DNA of 64,000 bases from Roseomonas sp. KE0001 (lineage in GTDB: Bacteria > Pseudomonadota > Alphaproteobacteria > Acetobacterales > Acetobacteraceae): the NCBI RefSeq assembly GCF_016107285.1, contig NZ_RCVQ01000005.1:62001-126000 (forward strand), read 5' to 3'. Shown here piece after piece: positions 16,918-24,591 of this stretch. Numbering within the stretch: position 1 is the stretch's first letter; every line of letters starts with the position of its first letter. A program made the translations under genes and the position numbers. Below the pieces are notes generated by a model, which saw nothing but the letters and a program-made list of their open reading frames with translations, did no database searches and had not been told where the DNA came from.

Positions 16918-16939
16918 GGCGCCGGGCCCTCCCGGCGCC
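16918..16939 (+). promoter_or_regulatory. Strong hairpin between the receptor and permease genes
   Basis: GGCGCCGGG (16918-16926) and CCCGGCGCC (16931-16939) form a perfect 9-base stem with a CCCT loop. It sits seven bases after the receptor stop codon. Hairpins at this place in binding-protein operons commonly protect the receptor mRNA or attenuate transcription, so that receptor exceeds permease. That role is inferred. Confidence 0.6.
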
Positions 16940-16969
16940 GTTCCCCGTCGCGTCGCAGGAGCCCTTCCC

Positions 16970-17845
16970 TTGGAATTCTTCGATCTGCTGGAGCAGGTCC
17001 TCAACGGCCTGCTGATCGGCGCCTACTACCTGCTGATCGCCCTCGGCCTCTCGCTGATCTTCAGCCTGGGCGGCATCGTCAACCTGGCGCATGGCGCCTT
17101 CTACGCCATCGGCGCCTATCTGACCGTGGCGCTGGCGCCGAGCCTCGGCTTCGGCGGCGCCTTCATCGCCGTGCCGGTGCTCGTGGCGTTGCTGGGCCTG
17201 GTGATCGAGCGCTTCCTCCTGCGGCGCTTCTACCGGGCGGACCCGGTGCTCTCCCTGCTGCTCACCTTCGGCCTGGCGATGGTGGCGGAGCAGACGCTGC
17301 GCATGGTCTTCGGCGCGGCGCCGATCCCCTTCTCCATCCCGGCCGCGCTGCGCGGCCAGGTGGAGGTGGGCGACTTCATCTATTCGCGCTACCGGCTGAT
17401 GATCCTGGGCGTGGCGGCGCTCTGCGTGCTCGGCCTCTGGCTGCTGCTACGCAAGACCCATTTCGGCCGCGTGGTGCGGGCCGGCGTGCAGAACCCCGAC
17501 ATGGTGGGCGCGCTCGGCATCTCGCTCCGTCCCTACATGTCGGCCGTGGTGATGATCGCGGTCGGGCTCGCGGCGCTGGCCGGCGTCATGCTGGCGCCGG
17601 TGCTCGGCGTGCATCCGGCTATGGGCGCCGAGGTGCTGACCTTCGCCTTCGTCGTCGTGGTCATCGGCGGCCTCGGTTCCTTCTGGGGCGTGGTGGTCGC
17701 CGCCATCATCGTCGGCGTGGTGCGCGGCATCGCCGCCTATGCCTTCCCGCCGGCCACCGAGGCCTCGATCTACCTCCTCATGCTGCTCGTCCTGCTGCTG
17801 CGCCCGCGCGGCCTGTTCGGCGAACGCATCGCGAAGTTCGAGTGA
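16970..17845 (+). CDS. Branched-chain amino acid-type ABC permease (LivH-like)
   Basis: A 291-residue inner-membrane permease with about eight hydrophobic helices. 'LLIGAYYLLIALGLSLIF' and 'NLAHGAFYAIGAYL' near the N-terminus and 'FAFVVVVIGGLGSFWGVVV' near residue 225 are LivH hallmarks; the last includes the EAA-like loop for the ATPase. The start codon is TTG at 16970, supported by AGGAG nine bases upstream; no ATG or GTG fits better. It overlaps the next gene by four bases. Confidence 0.9.
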   Translation: MEFFDLLEQVLNGLLIGAYYLLIALGLSLIFSLGGIVNLAHGAFYAIGAYLTVALAPSLGFGGAFIAVPVLVALLGLVIERFLLRRFYRADPVLSLLLTFGLAMVAEQTLRMVFGAAPIPFSIPAALRGQVEVGDFIYSRYRLMILGVAALCVLGLWLLLRKTHFGRVVRAGVQNPDMVGALGISLRPYMSAVVMIAVGLAALAGVMLAPVLGVHPAMGAEVLTFAFVVVVIGGLGSFWGVVVAAIIVGVVRGIAAYAFPPATEASIYLLMLLVLLLRPRGLFGERIAKFE

Positions 17846-20358
17846 GCATCATGACCCGCGACATCCGCCCGCTGCTGATCGCCCTCGCGGCGCTGATCAT
17901 CCTGCCCTTCCTGCTGCCGGCGCTCGGCCTGACCCTGGTCTCGGCCACCGATGTGGCGATCTTCGCCATCGCGGCCATGGGGCTGAACATCCTGGTCGGC
18001 CATACCGGCCTGGTCTCCTTCGGCCATGGCGCCTGGTTCGGCATCGGCGCCTACGCGGCCGGCATCCTGCAGCGCAGCCTCTTCCCGGGCGACATGCTGC
18101 TCCCCGGCCTCGGCGCCGTGCTGGTGGTGGCCGCCCTGGCCTGCCTCGCCGGCCTGCTGATCCTGCGCCGCCGCGGCGTCTACTTCTCCCTGCTGACCCT
18201 CGCGCTGACGGCGATGCTCTTCACCATCGCCTTCCGCTGGACCTCGCTCACCGGCGGCGAGAACGGCTTCGGCGGCATCACCCGCTACGCCGTGCTCGAC
18301 AGCGCGGCCCTCTACTACACCGCCGTCGCCGCCATCGGCCTCGGCGTGGTCTATCTCCTCTGGCGCTTCCACAGCGCGCCGGTCGGCACCGTGCTCGTCG
18401 CCATCCGCGAGAACGAGCAGCGGGCCCGCTTCCTGGGCTACGATACCGACCGCTACAAGCTGCTGGCCTTCACCCTCTCGGCCAGCGTCACCGGCCTGGC
18501 CGGCGTGCTCGCCGCCTTCAACCACCGCTTCGCCTCCGCCGAGCCCATCGCCATCGCCTTCTCGGGCGAGATGCTGGCCATGGTCGTCATCGGCGGCATG
18601 CGCAGCTTTCTCGGGCCCGCCCTGGGCGCCCTCTTCTACATCCTGTTCCGCGAGTTCCTCTCGATCTACACGGCGAACTGGCTGCTGGTCTTCGGCCTGC
18701 TCTTCGTCGGCTTCATCGTCTTCTCGCCGAACGGGCTGGTCGGTGTCGGCCGGCGCCTCCTCGCGCCCTTCCGCCGCAAGGAGGTCGAGGACGCGGCCAT
18801 GTCGGCGCGGCGCACCGTCGATCCCTCCCCCGTGCCGAACCGGTTCGTCCGGCCCGGCGTGGCGCAGGGGCCGGTGCTGCGCGTCGAGGGGCTGGAGAAG
18901 AGCTTCGGCCGCATCCACGCCGTGCGCGGCGTCGGCTTCGAGATGGCCGACCGCACGCTGCATGCCCTGATCGGCCCGAACGGCGCCGGCAAGACCACCG
19001 CCTTCAACCTGATCTCCGGCATGTTCCCGCCCGACAAGGGCCGGGTGATGCTGGACCAGCGCGACATCACCGGCTTCGAGCCGCAGCGCATCACCCGCGC
19101 CGGCATCGGCCGCTCCTTCCAGATCACCAACCTCTTCCCCGGCCTCAGCATCGAGGAGAATCTCCGCCTCGCCATCCAGGCGCGGCACGCGGCCCGCTTC
19201 GGCCTCTGGCACGATGCCCGCGAATACGACGACATGAACGACGACACGGCGACGCTGCTGCGCTGGATGGGCCTGGCCGGCATCGAGAAGGCCGAGGCCG
19301 GCGCCCTCTCCTATGGCGGGCAGCGGCTGGTGGACATGGCGGTGGCCGTCGCCACCCGCCCGCGCCTGCTGCTGCTCGACGAGCCGCTGGCCGGCCTGGC
19401 CACCGCCGAGCGCGCCCGCGTCGGCGAGCTGATCAAGCGCATCTCGGCCGATATCCCGGTGCTGCTGGTCGAGCACGACATCGACCGCGTCTTCGCCCTG
19501 GCCGACCGCGTGACGGTGATGAACGACGGCGAGGTGCTGGTGGACGGCACGGTCGAGGATGCCCGCACCGATCAGCGGGTGCAGGCGGTCTATCTCGGCT
19601 CCGGCACCAGCGCCATCGCGGCGCGGCCGCGCACCTCCTCGGCGCGGCCCGAGGATCTGCTGCGGCTCGAGGGCATCAACACCTTCTATGGCAAGAGCCA
19701 CATCCTGCAGGGCGTGGACCTCGCCGTGAAGCAGGGCGAGATCCTGGCGCTCCTCGGCCGCAACGGCGCCGGCAAGTCCACCCTGCTGAAGAGCATCATG
19801 GGCATCGCCCGGCCCGCCAGCGGCAGCATGACCCTGGCCGGCGAGGAGATCGCGGGCCTGCCAGCCGACCGCATCGCCCGGCGCGGCATCGGCTTCGTGC
19901 CCCAGGGGCGTGGCCTCTTCGCCGGCATGTCGGTGGCCGAGAACCTGGCGCTCGGCCGGCTGAAGCGGCTGACCGGCGCCGGCGAGCACTGGTCGGAGGA
20001 GCGGGTGCTGGAAGCCTTCCCGCGCCTCAGGCAGCGCTGGCGCACCCCGGCCGACGCCCTGTCCGGCGGCGAGCAGCAGATGGTCGCGGTCGCGCGCGCG
20101 CTGTCCGGCGACACGCGCCTGCTGCTGCTCGACGAGCCCTTCGAGGGGCTCTCCCCCGCCGTCACGGAGGAGCTGTTCGAAGCCTTCGACAGGCTGCGCA
20201 AGGACATCTCCATCATCATCGTCGACCACAACCTCGACCTCGCCCTGGCGCTGTCGGACAGCACCGTGGCGCTGGAGCGCGGCGCGGTGACCTGGCGCGG
20301 CGAATCCCGCCTGCTGCGGGACGATCTGGACCTGCGGCGCAAGGTCCTCTGGCTCTGA
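17842..20358 (+). CDS. Fused ABC importer protein: LivM-type permease + LivG-type ATPase + LivF-type ATPase
   Basis: A single 838-residue frame holds three transporter parts. Residues about 1-310 are a LivM-like permease ('AAMGLNILVGHTGLVSFGHG'). After a 35-residue linker, residues about 346-592 are a LivG-like ATPase with Walker A 'GPNGAGKTT' near 378, signature 'LSYGGQR', Walker B 'LLLLDEPLAG' and 'VEHDIDRVF'. Residues about 608-838 are a LivF-like ATPase with Walker A 'GRNGAGKST' near 640, signature 'LSGGEQQ' and Walker B 'LLLLDEPFEG'. All nucleotide-site motifs are intact. LivM-LivG fusions are known; adding LivF as well is uncommon. GTG at 17842 overlaps the livH-like stop; ATG at 17851 is the alternative start. 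Confidence 0.92.
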   Translation: MSIMTRDIRPLLIALAALIILPFLLPALGLTLVSATDVAIFAIAAMGLNILVGHTGLVSFGHGAWFGIGAYAAGILQRSLFPGDMLLPGLGAVLVVAALACLAGLLILRRRGVYFSLLTLALTAMLFTIAFRWTSLTGGENGFGGITRYAVLDSAALYYTAVAAIGLGVVYLLWRFHSAPVGTVLVAIRENEQRARFLGYDTDRYKLLAFTLSASVTGLAGVLAAFNHRFASAEPIAIAFSGEMLAMVVIGGMRSFLGPALGALFYILFREFLSIYTANWLLVFGLLFVGFIVFSPNGLVGVGRRLLAPFRRKEVEDAAMSARRTVDPSPVPNRFVRPGVAQGPVLRVEGLEKSFGRIHAVRGVGFEMADRTLHALIGPNGAGKTTAFNLISGMFPPDKGRVMLDQRDITGFEPQRITRAGIGRSFQITNLFPGLSIEENLRLAIQARHAARFGLWHDAREYDDMNDDTATLLRWMGLAGIEKAEAGALSYGGQRLVDMAVAVATRPRLLLLDEPLAGLATAERARVGELIKRISADIPVLLVEHDIDRVFALADRVTVMNDGEVLVDGTVEDARTDQRVQAVYLGSGTSAIAARPRTSSARPEDLLRLEGINTFYGKSHILQGVDLAVKQGEILALLGRNGAGKSTLLKSIMGIARPASGSMTLAGEEIAGLPADRIARRGIGFVPQGRGLFAGMSVAENLALGRLKRLTGAGEHWSEERVLEAFPRLRQRWRTPADALSGGEQQMVAVARALSGDTRLLLLDEPFEGLSPAVTEELFEAFDRLRKDISIIIVDHNLDLALALSDSTVALERGAVTWRGESRLLRDDLDLRRKVLWL

Positions 20359-20380
20359 TGCGCCCCTCAAGGATCACCGC

Positions 20381-21316
20381 ATGACATCCGAGACCCGCAA
20401 GGTCGCCATCATCGGCGCCGGCCTGATCGGCCGCGCCTGGGCGATGATCTTCGCCCGCGCCGGCTGGCGCATCGCCCTGCACGACCCCGCACCGGGCGTG
20501 GCCGGGAGCGCCCTTGGCCTTTGCGCGGAAGGCCTCCGGGACCTCGCCGCGCAGGGCCTCTGTGACGATCCGGCCGGCGCCGCCGCGCGCATCACGGCCA
20601 GCCCGGATCTCGCGGCGGCGCTGGAGGGGGCCAGCTTCGCGCAGGAGAACGGGCCGGAGGACCTCGCCGTCAAGCAGCGGCTCTTCGCCGAAATGGACCG
20701 GCTGGCGCCGCCCGAGGCCATCCTGGCCTCCTCCTCCTCGGCGATCCGCGTCTCGCTCTTCGCCGCCGGGCTGGCGGGGCGGTCGCGCTGCCTGATCGGC
20801 CATCCGGTCAATCCGCCGCACCTGATCCCGCTGGTGGAACTGTCCGGCGCCGAATGGACCGCCCCCGAGACCCTCCTGCGGGCCCGCGCCATCTATGCCG
20901 GGATCGGCCAGGTGCCCATCACGGTGCTGAAGGAGGTGGAGGGCTTCATCCTCAACCGCCTGCAGGGCGCGCTGCTGGCCGAGGCCTTCCGTCTGGTCTC
21001 CGGGGGCTATGTCACGCCGGAGGATCTGGACCACACGGTGAAGGACGGTCTCGGCCTGCGGTGGTCCTTCATGGGGCCCTTCGAGACCATCGAGCTGAAC
21101 GCACCGGGCGGCATCCCGGACTATTGCGCCCGCTACACCGGCTTCTACAAACGGCTGGCAGCCGAGCCGGCGGGCCCCGAGGTCTATGGCGAGGAGGCGA
21201 CGGCGCGCATCCTGTCGCACTGGCCGGCCGAGGGCGACCTGCCGGCGAAGATGCGCTGGCGCGACCAGCGGCTGGCCGCGCTGCGCGCGCACAAGAGGAC
21301 CCAGGAGGAGAACTGA
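20381..21316 (+). CDS. 3-hydroxyacyl-CoA dehydrogenase family NAD-dependent dehydrogenase (lambda-crystallin/gulonate-dehydrogenase-like)
   Basis: A 311-residue protein with an N-terminal Rossmann domain ('VAIIGAGLIGRAWAMIFA'; GxGxxG at residues about 12-17), 'SSSSAIRVSLF' and 'GHPVNPPHLIPLVE', which carries the catalytic His of the family. The C-terminal helical domain has 'DGLGLRWSFMGPFETIEL', closest in feel to lambda-crystallin/L-gulonate 3-dehydrogenase, with L-carnitine 3-dehydrogenase a relative. These enzymes oxidise a 3-hydroxy acid to a 3-keto acid. The next gene encodes a beta-keto acid cleavage enzyme, giving a logical two-step route. The native substrate is unknown. Confidence 0.85.
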   Translation: MTSETRKVAIIGAGLIGRAWAMIFARAGWRIALHDPAPGVAGSALGLCAEGLRDLAAQGLCDDPAGAAARITASPDLAAALEGASFAQENGPEDLAVKQRLFAEMDRLAPPEAILASSSSAIRVSLFAAGLAGRSRCLIGHPVNPPHLIPLVELSGAEWTAPETLLRARAIYAGIGQVPITVLKEVEGFILNRLQGALLAEAFRLVSGGYVTPEDLDHTVKDGLGLRWSFMGPFETIELNAPGGIPDYCARYTGFYKRLAAEPAGPEVYGEEATARILSHWPAEGDLPAKMRWRDQRLAALRAHKRTQEEN

Positions 21317-21319
21317 TCC

Positions 21320-22249
21320 ATGGCGACGAAGCGGAAAGTCATCATCACCTGCGCCGTGACGGGCGCCATCCACACCCCGAGCATGTCGCCGCACCTGCCG
21401 GTCACCGCCGAGCAGATCGCCGATGCCGCCATCGGGGCCGCCGAGGCGGGCGCGGCCATCGTGCACCTGCATGCGCGCAACCCTGAGGATGGCCGGCCGG
21501 ACCAGACGCCGGAAGGCTTCACCCCCTTCCTCAAGGTGATCAAGCAACGCACCGACGCGGTGGTGAACATCACCACCGGCGGCGCGCCGACCATGACCAT
21601 CGAGGAGCGCGTGCGCCCGGCCGCCACGCACAAGCCGGAGGTCGCCAGCCTCAACATGGGCAGCATGAACTTCGGCCTCTTCGGGATGCTGAACCGGTTC
21701 AAGGAGTTCAAGCACCAGTGGGAGAAGGACTACCTCTCCGACAAGGGCATCATCTTCCGCAACAGCTTCGCCGACATCGAGTACATCCTGACGACCTGCC
21801 GCGAGAACGGCACGCGCTTCGAGTTCGAATGCTACGACACCGCGCATCTCTATAACCTGAAATACTTCTTCGACCAGGGCATCGTCACCGGTCCGCTGTT
21901 CATCCAGACCGTCTTCGGCCTGCAGGGCGGCATCGGCGCGCATGAGGAGGACGTGCTGCACATGAAGCGCACGGCCGACCGCCTGTTCGGCGACAACTAC
22001 AAGTGGTCGGTGCTCGGCGCCGGGCGGAACCAGCTCCCGATCGCGGCCATGGCGGCGGCCATGGGGGGCAATGTCCGCGTCGGGCTGGAGGACAGCCTCT
22101 GGGGCGGACCGGGGCGCCTCGCCGAGAGCAATGCCGAACAGGTGCGGCTGGCCCGGCAGATCATCGAGGGGCTGGGACTGGAGGTGGCCTCGCCGGACGA
22201 GGCGCGCGAGATCCTGGCGCTGAAGGGCGGCGACAAGGTCGCCTTCTGA
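21320..22249 (+). CDS. BKACE family beta-keto acid cleavage enzyme (DUF849)
   Basis: A 309-residue TIM-barrel enzyme of the BKACE (3-keto-5-aminohexanoate cleavage) family. The zinc site is visible in 'AAIVHLHARNPEDGRPDQTP' (HxH near residue 50), and conserved Glu/Asp in 'RFEFECYDTAHL'. 'GGNVRVGLEDSLW' near 250 is a strong family motif. BKACEs react a beta-keto acid with acetyl-CoA to give acetoacetate and a new acyl-CoA. It follows a 3-hydroxy acid dehydrogenase by three bases, consistent with sequential oxidation and cleavage of an imported hydroxy acid. Confidence 0.9.
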   Translation: MATKRKVIITCAVTGAIHTPSMSPHLPVTAEQIADAAIGAAEAGAAIVHLHARNPEDGRPDQTPEGFTPFLKVIKQRTDAVVNITTGGAPTMTIEERVRPAATHKPEVASLNMGSMNFGLFGMLNRFKEFKHQWEKDYLSDKGIIFRNSFADIEYILTTCRENGTRFEFECYDTAHLYNLKYFFDQGIVTGPLFIQTVFGLQGGIGAHEEDVLHMKRTADRLFGDNYKWSVLGAGRNQLPIAAMAAAMGGNVRVGLEDSLWGGPGRLAESNAEQVRLARQIIEGLGLEVASPDEAREILALKGGDKVAF

Positions 22250-22260
22250 GCCCGCGCGCC

Positions 22261-22298
22261 GGCGGGCGGAGGGGAAGAGGCCTTCCCCTCCCGCCTTT
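22261..22298 (+). terminator. Intrinsic terminator of the importer-BKACE operon
   Basis: GGAGGGGAAG (22268-22277) pairs perfectly with CTTCCCCTCC (22282-22291) around a four-base loop, extended by a GGC/GCC pairing (22265-22267 with 22293-22295) and followed by TTT at 22296-22298. This is the clearest factor-independent terminator in the window and separates convergent operons. Confidence 0.75.
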
Positions 22299-22981
22299 CA
22301 GCGATCGTGGAAGGTCACGAAGCCGTCCACCGGCTCGCGCTCCGAGCGCAGCCGGTTGGCCGGTTCAGCAGGGTCCTCGAAGCCCAGCGCCATGCCGCAG
22401 ACGACGATCTCGCTCTCCGGGATGCCGAGCTCCCGCCGCAGGATGTCCGGGTAGTTGGCGATGGCGGCCTGCGGGCAGGTCTCCAGCCCGTGCGCCCGGG
22501 CGGCGATCATGATGTTCTGCAGGAACATGCCGTAGTCGAGCCAGCTGCCCTGCTCCATATCGGCATCGATGGTGAAGACCAGCCCCACCGGCGCGCCGAA
22601 GAAGCTGAAGTTGCGCCCGACCTGCCGCGCGCCGGCTTCGTGATCGCCGCGCTTCACCCCTGTCAGTTCATAGAGTTGCCAGCCGAGCTTGCGGCGCCGC
22701 TCGAGGTAGGGCGAGCGCCAGGTGACCGGGTAGTATTCATATTCCCGGCGGCTCGCCTCGCCCGCCGCATGGGCGGCGCCCATGGCCGCGGTCAGCCGCG
22801 CCAGGGCGGCGCCGGTCACGGCGTGCAGCTTCCAGGGCTGGATGTTGCTGCCGCTCGGCGCCCGGCTGGCCACCGCCAGGATGCGCCGCAGGACCTCCGT
22901 CGGCACCGGGCGCGGCAGGAAGCCGCGGATGCTGCGGCGGCCCGTGATGGCCGCCTCGATCGCCGCCTGGCCGCCCGCCAT
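22298..22981 (-). CDS. Nitroreductase family FMN-dependent oxidoreductase
   Basis: A 227-residue nitroreductase. The N-terminal 'AITGRRSIRGFLPRPVP' supplies the arginine pair that binds the FMN phosphate, followed by 'RAPSGSNIQPWKLH'. 'LDYGMFLQNIMIAARAHGL' is the dimer-helix motif and 'VVCGMALGFEDP' the C-terminal FMN-contact segment. It starts two bases after the thiolase stop, so it belongs to the same leftward operon. It might reduce an enoyl or aromatic intermediate of that pathway; the substrate is unknown. The start at 22981 gives the normal length for the family. Confidence 0.88.
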   Translation of the reverse strand: MAGGQAAIEAAITGRRSIRGFLPRPVPTEVLRRILAVASRAPSGSNIQPWKLHAVTGAALARLTAAMGAAHAAGEASRREYEYYPVTWRSPYLERRRKLGWQLYELTGVKRGDHEAGARQVGRNFSFFGAPVGLVFTIDADMEQGSWLDYGMFLQNIMIAARAHGLETCPQAAIANYPDILRRELGIPESEIVVCGMALGFEDPAEPANRLRSEREPVDGFVTFHDR

Positions 22982-22983
22982 CC

Positions 22984-24135
22984 TCAGGGCCGCTCCCGCC
23001 CCAGGATCACGGTGCCGCTGGCCGAGAACATGCCCCCCACCCCGTGACAGACGGAGACCTTCACGTCCGGCACCTGGGCCGGCGCCTGCCCGCGCACCTG
23101 CCGCACGCTCTCCTGCAGGGCGAACATGCCGTACATGCCGGTATGGGTGTAGGAGAGGCCGCCGCCATTGGTGTTCATGGGCAGCCTGCCGCCGGGCGCG
23201 GTGTGGCGGGCCTCGATGAAGGCCCCCGCCTCCCCTCGCCCGACGAAGCCCAGATCCTCCAGCCCGTAGAGCGGCAGATGGGCGAAGGCGTCGTAGATCA
23301 TCAGGTGATCGACATCGGCGTGGCGGATGCCGGCGGCCTGGAAGGCGGTCGGCCCGGCGACGCGGAAGGCGCGGGAGGAGGTGAAGTCCTCCATCTGGCT
23401 GATCATGTTGGTCTCGACGCTCTCGCCCGTGCCGAGGAGATAGGCCGGCGGCTGGGGGAAATCGCGCGCACGGTCGGCCGAGGTCAGGATCAGCGCGCCG
23501 CCGCCATCCGTCACCAGGCAGCATTGCAGCAGCCGGAAGGGATAGGCGATCATGCGGCTGTTCAGCACGTCATCCACGGTGATCGGCTCGCGCTGCGCCG
23601 CGCGCGGATTCCGCCCCGCCCATTCCCGCTGCACGACCGCGACCATGGCGAGCTGCTCATGCGTCACGCCATAGGTCTTCATGTAGCGCAGCACGGGAAT
23701 GGGGAAGAGCGTCGGCGGGCCGAAGGGGCCATAGGGCGCCTCGAACTGGCCGTTCAGGCTCTGCGGCTCCGGCGGGCGCGGCGTGGCGTTGATGCGCGAC
23801 TTGCCGCTCTCGCCATGGGTGATCAGCACCGTCCGGCAATAGCCGGCGGCGATGGCGGCGGCGGCGTGGCGGACATGCAGCATGAAGGAGCAGCCGCCGA
23901 CGCTGGTGCCGTCCACCCATTTCGGCGTGATGCCGAGGTAGTGCGCGATCTGTTGCGTCATCATCGCGCCGGTGCAGGCCACGCCGTCGATGTCGGCGGG
24001 CTTCAGCCCGGCATCGGCCAGGGCGTTCAGCGCCGCATCGGCGTGCAGCATGATCTGCGACATCTCGGGCACGGCGCCGATGCGGGTGCTTTCCGCCGCG
24101 CCGACGATGGCGATGGAGCCCGGGGCGATGCTCAT
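22984..24135 (-). CDS. Thiolase family protein (SCP-x/acetyl-CoA acetyltransferase-like)
   Basis: A 383-residue thiolase-fold protein. It begins 'SIAIVGAAESTRIGAVP', typical of the SCP-x-like lipid-transfer thiolases. 'VGGCSFMLHVRHAAAAI' near residue 85 holds the position of the nucleophilic Cys, and 'CHGVGGMFSASGTVIL' near the C-terminus holds the His/Gly-rich loop. This group is usually encoded with a DUF35 Zn-ribbon/OB-fold partner, and that partner overlaps its start here by four bases. A GGGAGAG ribosome-binding site precedes ATG 24135. It likely cleaves or forms a 3-ketoacyl-CoA. Confidence 0.87.
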   Translation of the reverse strand: MSIAPGSIAIVGAAESTRIGAVPEMSQIMLHADAALNALADAGLKPADIDGVACTGAMMTQQIAHYLGITPKWVDGTSVGGCSFMLHVRHAAAAIAAGYCRTVLITHGESGKSRINATPRPPEPQSLNGQFEAPYGPFGPPTLFPIPVLRYMKTYGVTHEQLAMVAVVQREWAGRNPRAAQREPITVDDVLNSRMIAYPFRLLQCCLVTDGGGALILTSADRARDFPQPPAYLLGTGESVETNMISQMEDFTSSRAFRVAGPTAFQAAGIRHADVDHLMIYDAFAHLPLYGLEDLGFVGRGEAGAFIEARHTAPGGRLPMNTNGGGLSYTHTGMYGMFALQESVRQVRGQAPAQVPDVKVSVCHGVGGMFSASGTVILGRERP

Positions 24136-24566
24136 GCCCGCTCTCCCCTGTCTGACCCCTGGGCCGGGCGGAACAGCGGCAGGCTGATCTCGTCGTCCAT
24201 CGGGGTGAAGGCCACCTCCAGCTCCATGTCGAGCTGCAGCGCCTCGGGCGTCTGCGGGCAGTCGACGATATTGGTCATCATGCGCGGCCCTTCCTCCAGC
24301 TCGACCACGGCGATGGCATAGGGCGGCTCGAAGCCCGGCACCTTGCGGTGATGGATGACATAGCTGTGCAGGGTGGCGCGGCCGCTGGCGGCGAAGACCG
24401 CGACCTCGCGCGAGCCGCAGCCGGGGCAGAAGGGGCGCGGCGGGAAATAGACCTTCTCGCAGGCGGTGCAACGTTGCAGGCGCAGCTCGCCGGCGCGCGC
24501 GCCCTCCCAGAAGTGCTGCGTCTCGGGTGTCGGTTCGGGGCGCGGGCGGCCCGCTGGCAGGCTCAT
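24132..24566 (-). CDS. Zn-ribbon / OB-fold (DUF35) acyl-CoA-associated protein
   Basis: A 144-residue protein with an N-terminal helix, a four-cysteine rubredoxin-like zinc ribbon ('CTACEKVYFPPRPFCPGCG'; Cys pairs near residues 33/36 and 47/50) and an OB-fold ('ATLHSYVIHHRKVPGF'). DUF35 proteins form complexes with thiolase-like or HMG-CoA-synthase-like proteins and are needed for their activity or for channelling acyl-CoA. The ATGA overlap with the thiolase gene fits a stoichiometric complex. Confidence 0.9.
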   Translation of the reverse strand: MSLPAGRPRPEPTPETQHFWEGARAGELRLQRCTACEKVYFPPRPFCPGCGSREVAVFAASGRATLHSYVIHHRKVPGFEPPYAIAVVELEEGPRMMTNIVDCPQTPEALQLDMELEVAFTPMDDEISLPLFRPAQGSDRGERA

Positions 24567-24591
24567 GCGGTGTCGTCTCCTCGGTATGGGT

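Noticed and set aside
20381..22249. Naming the dehydrogenase-BKACE pair as carnitine degradation (cdhA and dehydrocarnitine cleavage enzyme)
   Set aside because: Gene order fits, but the dehydrogenase C-terminus looks nearer to lambda-crystallin/gulonate dehydrogenase, and no betainyl-CoA thioesterase or betaine-catabolic genes are present.
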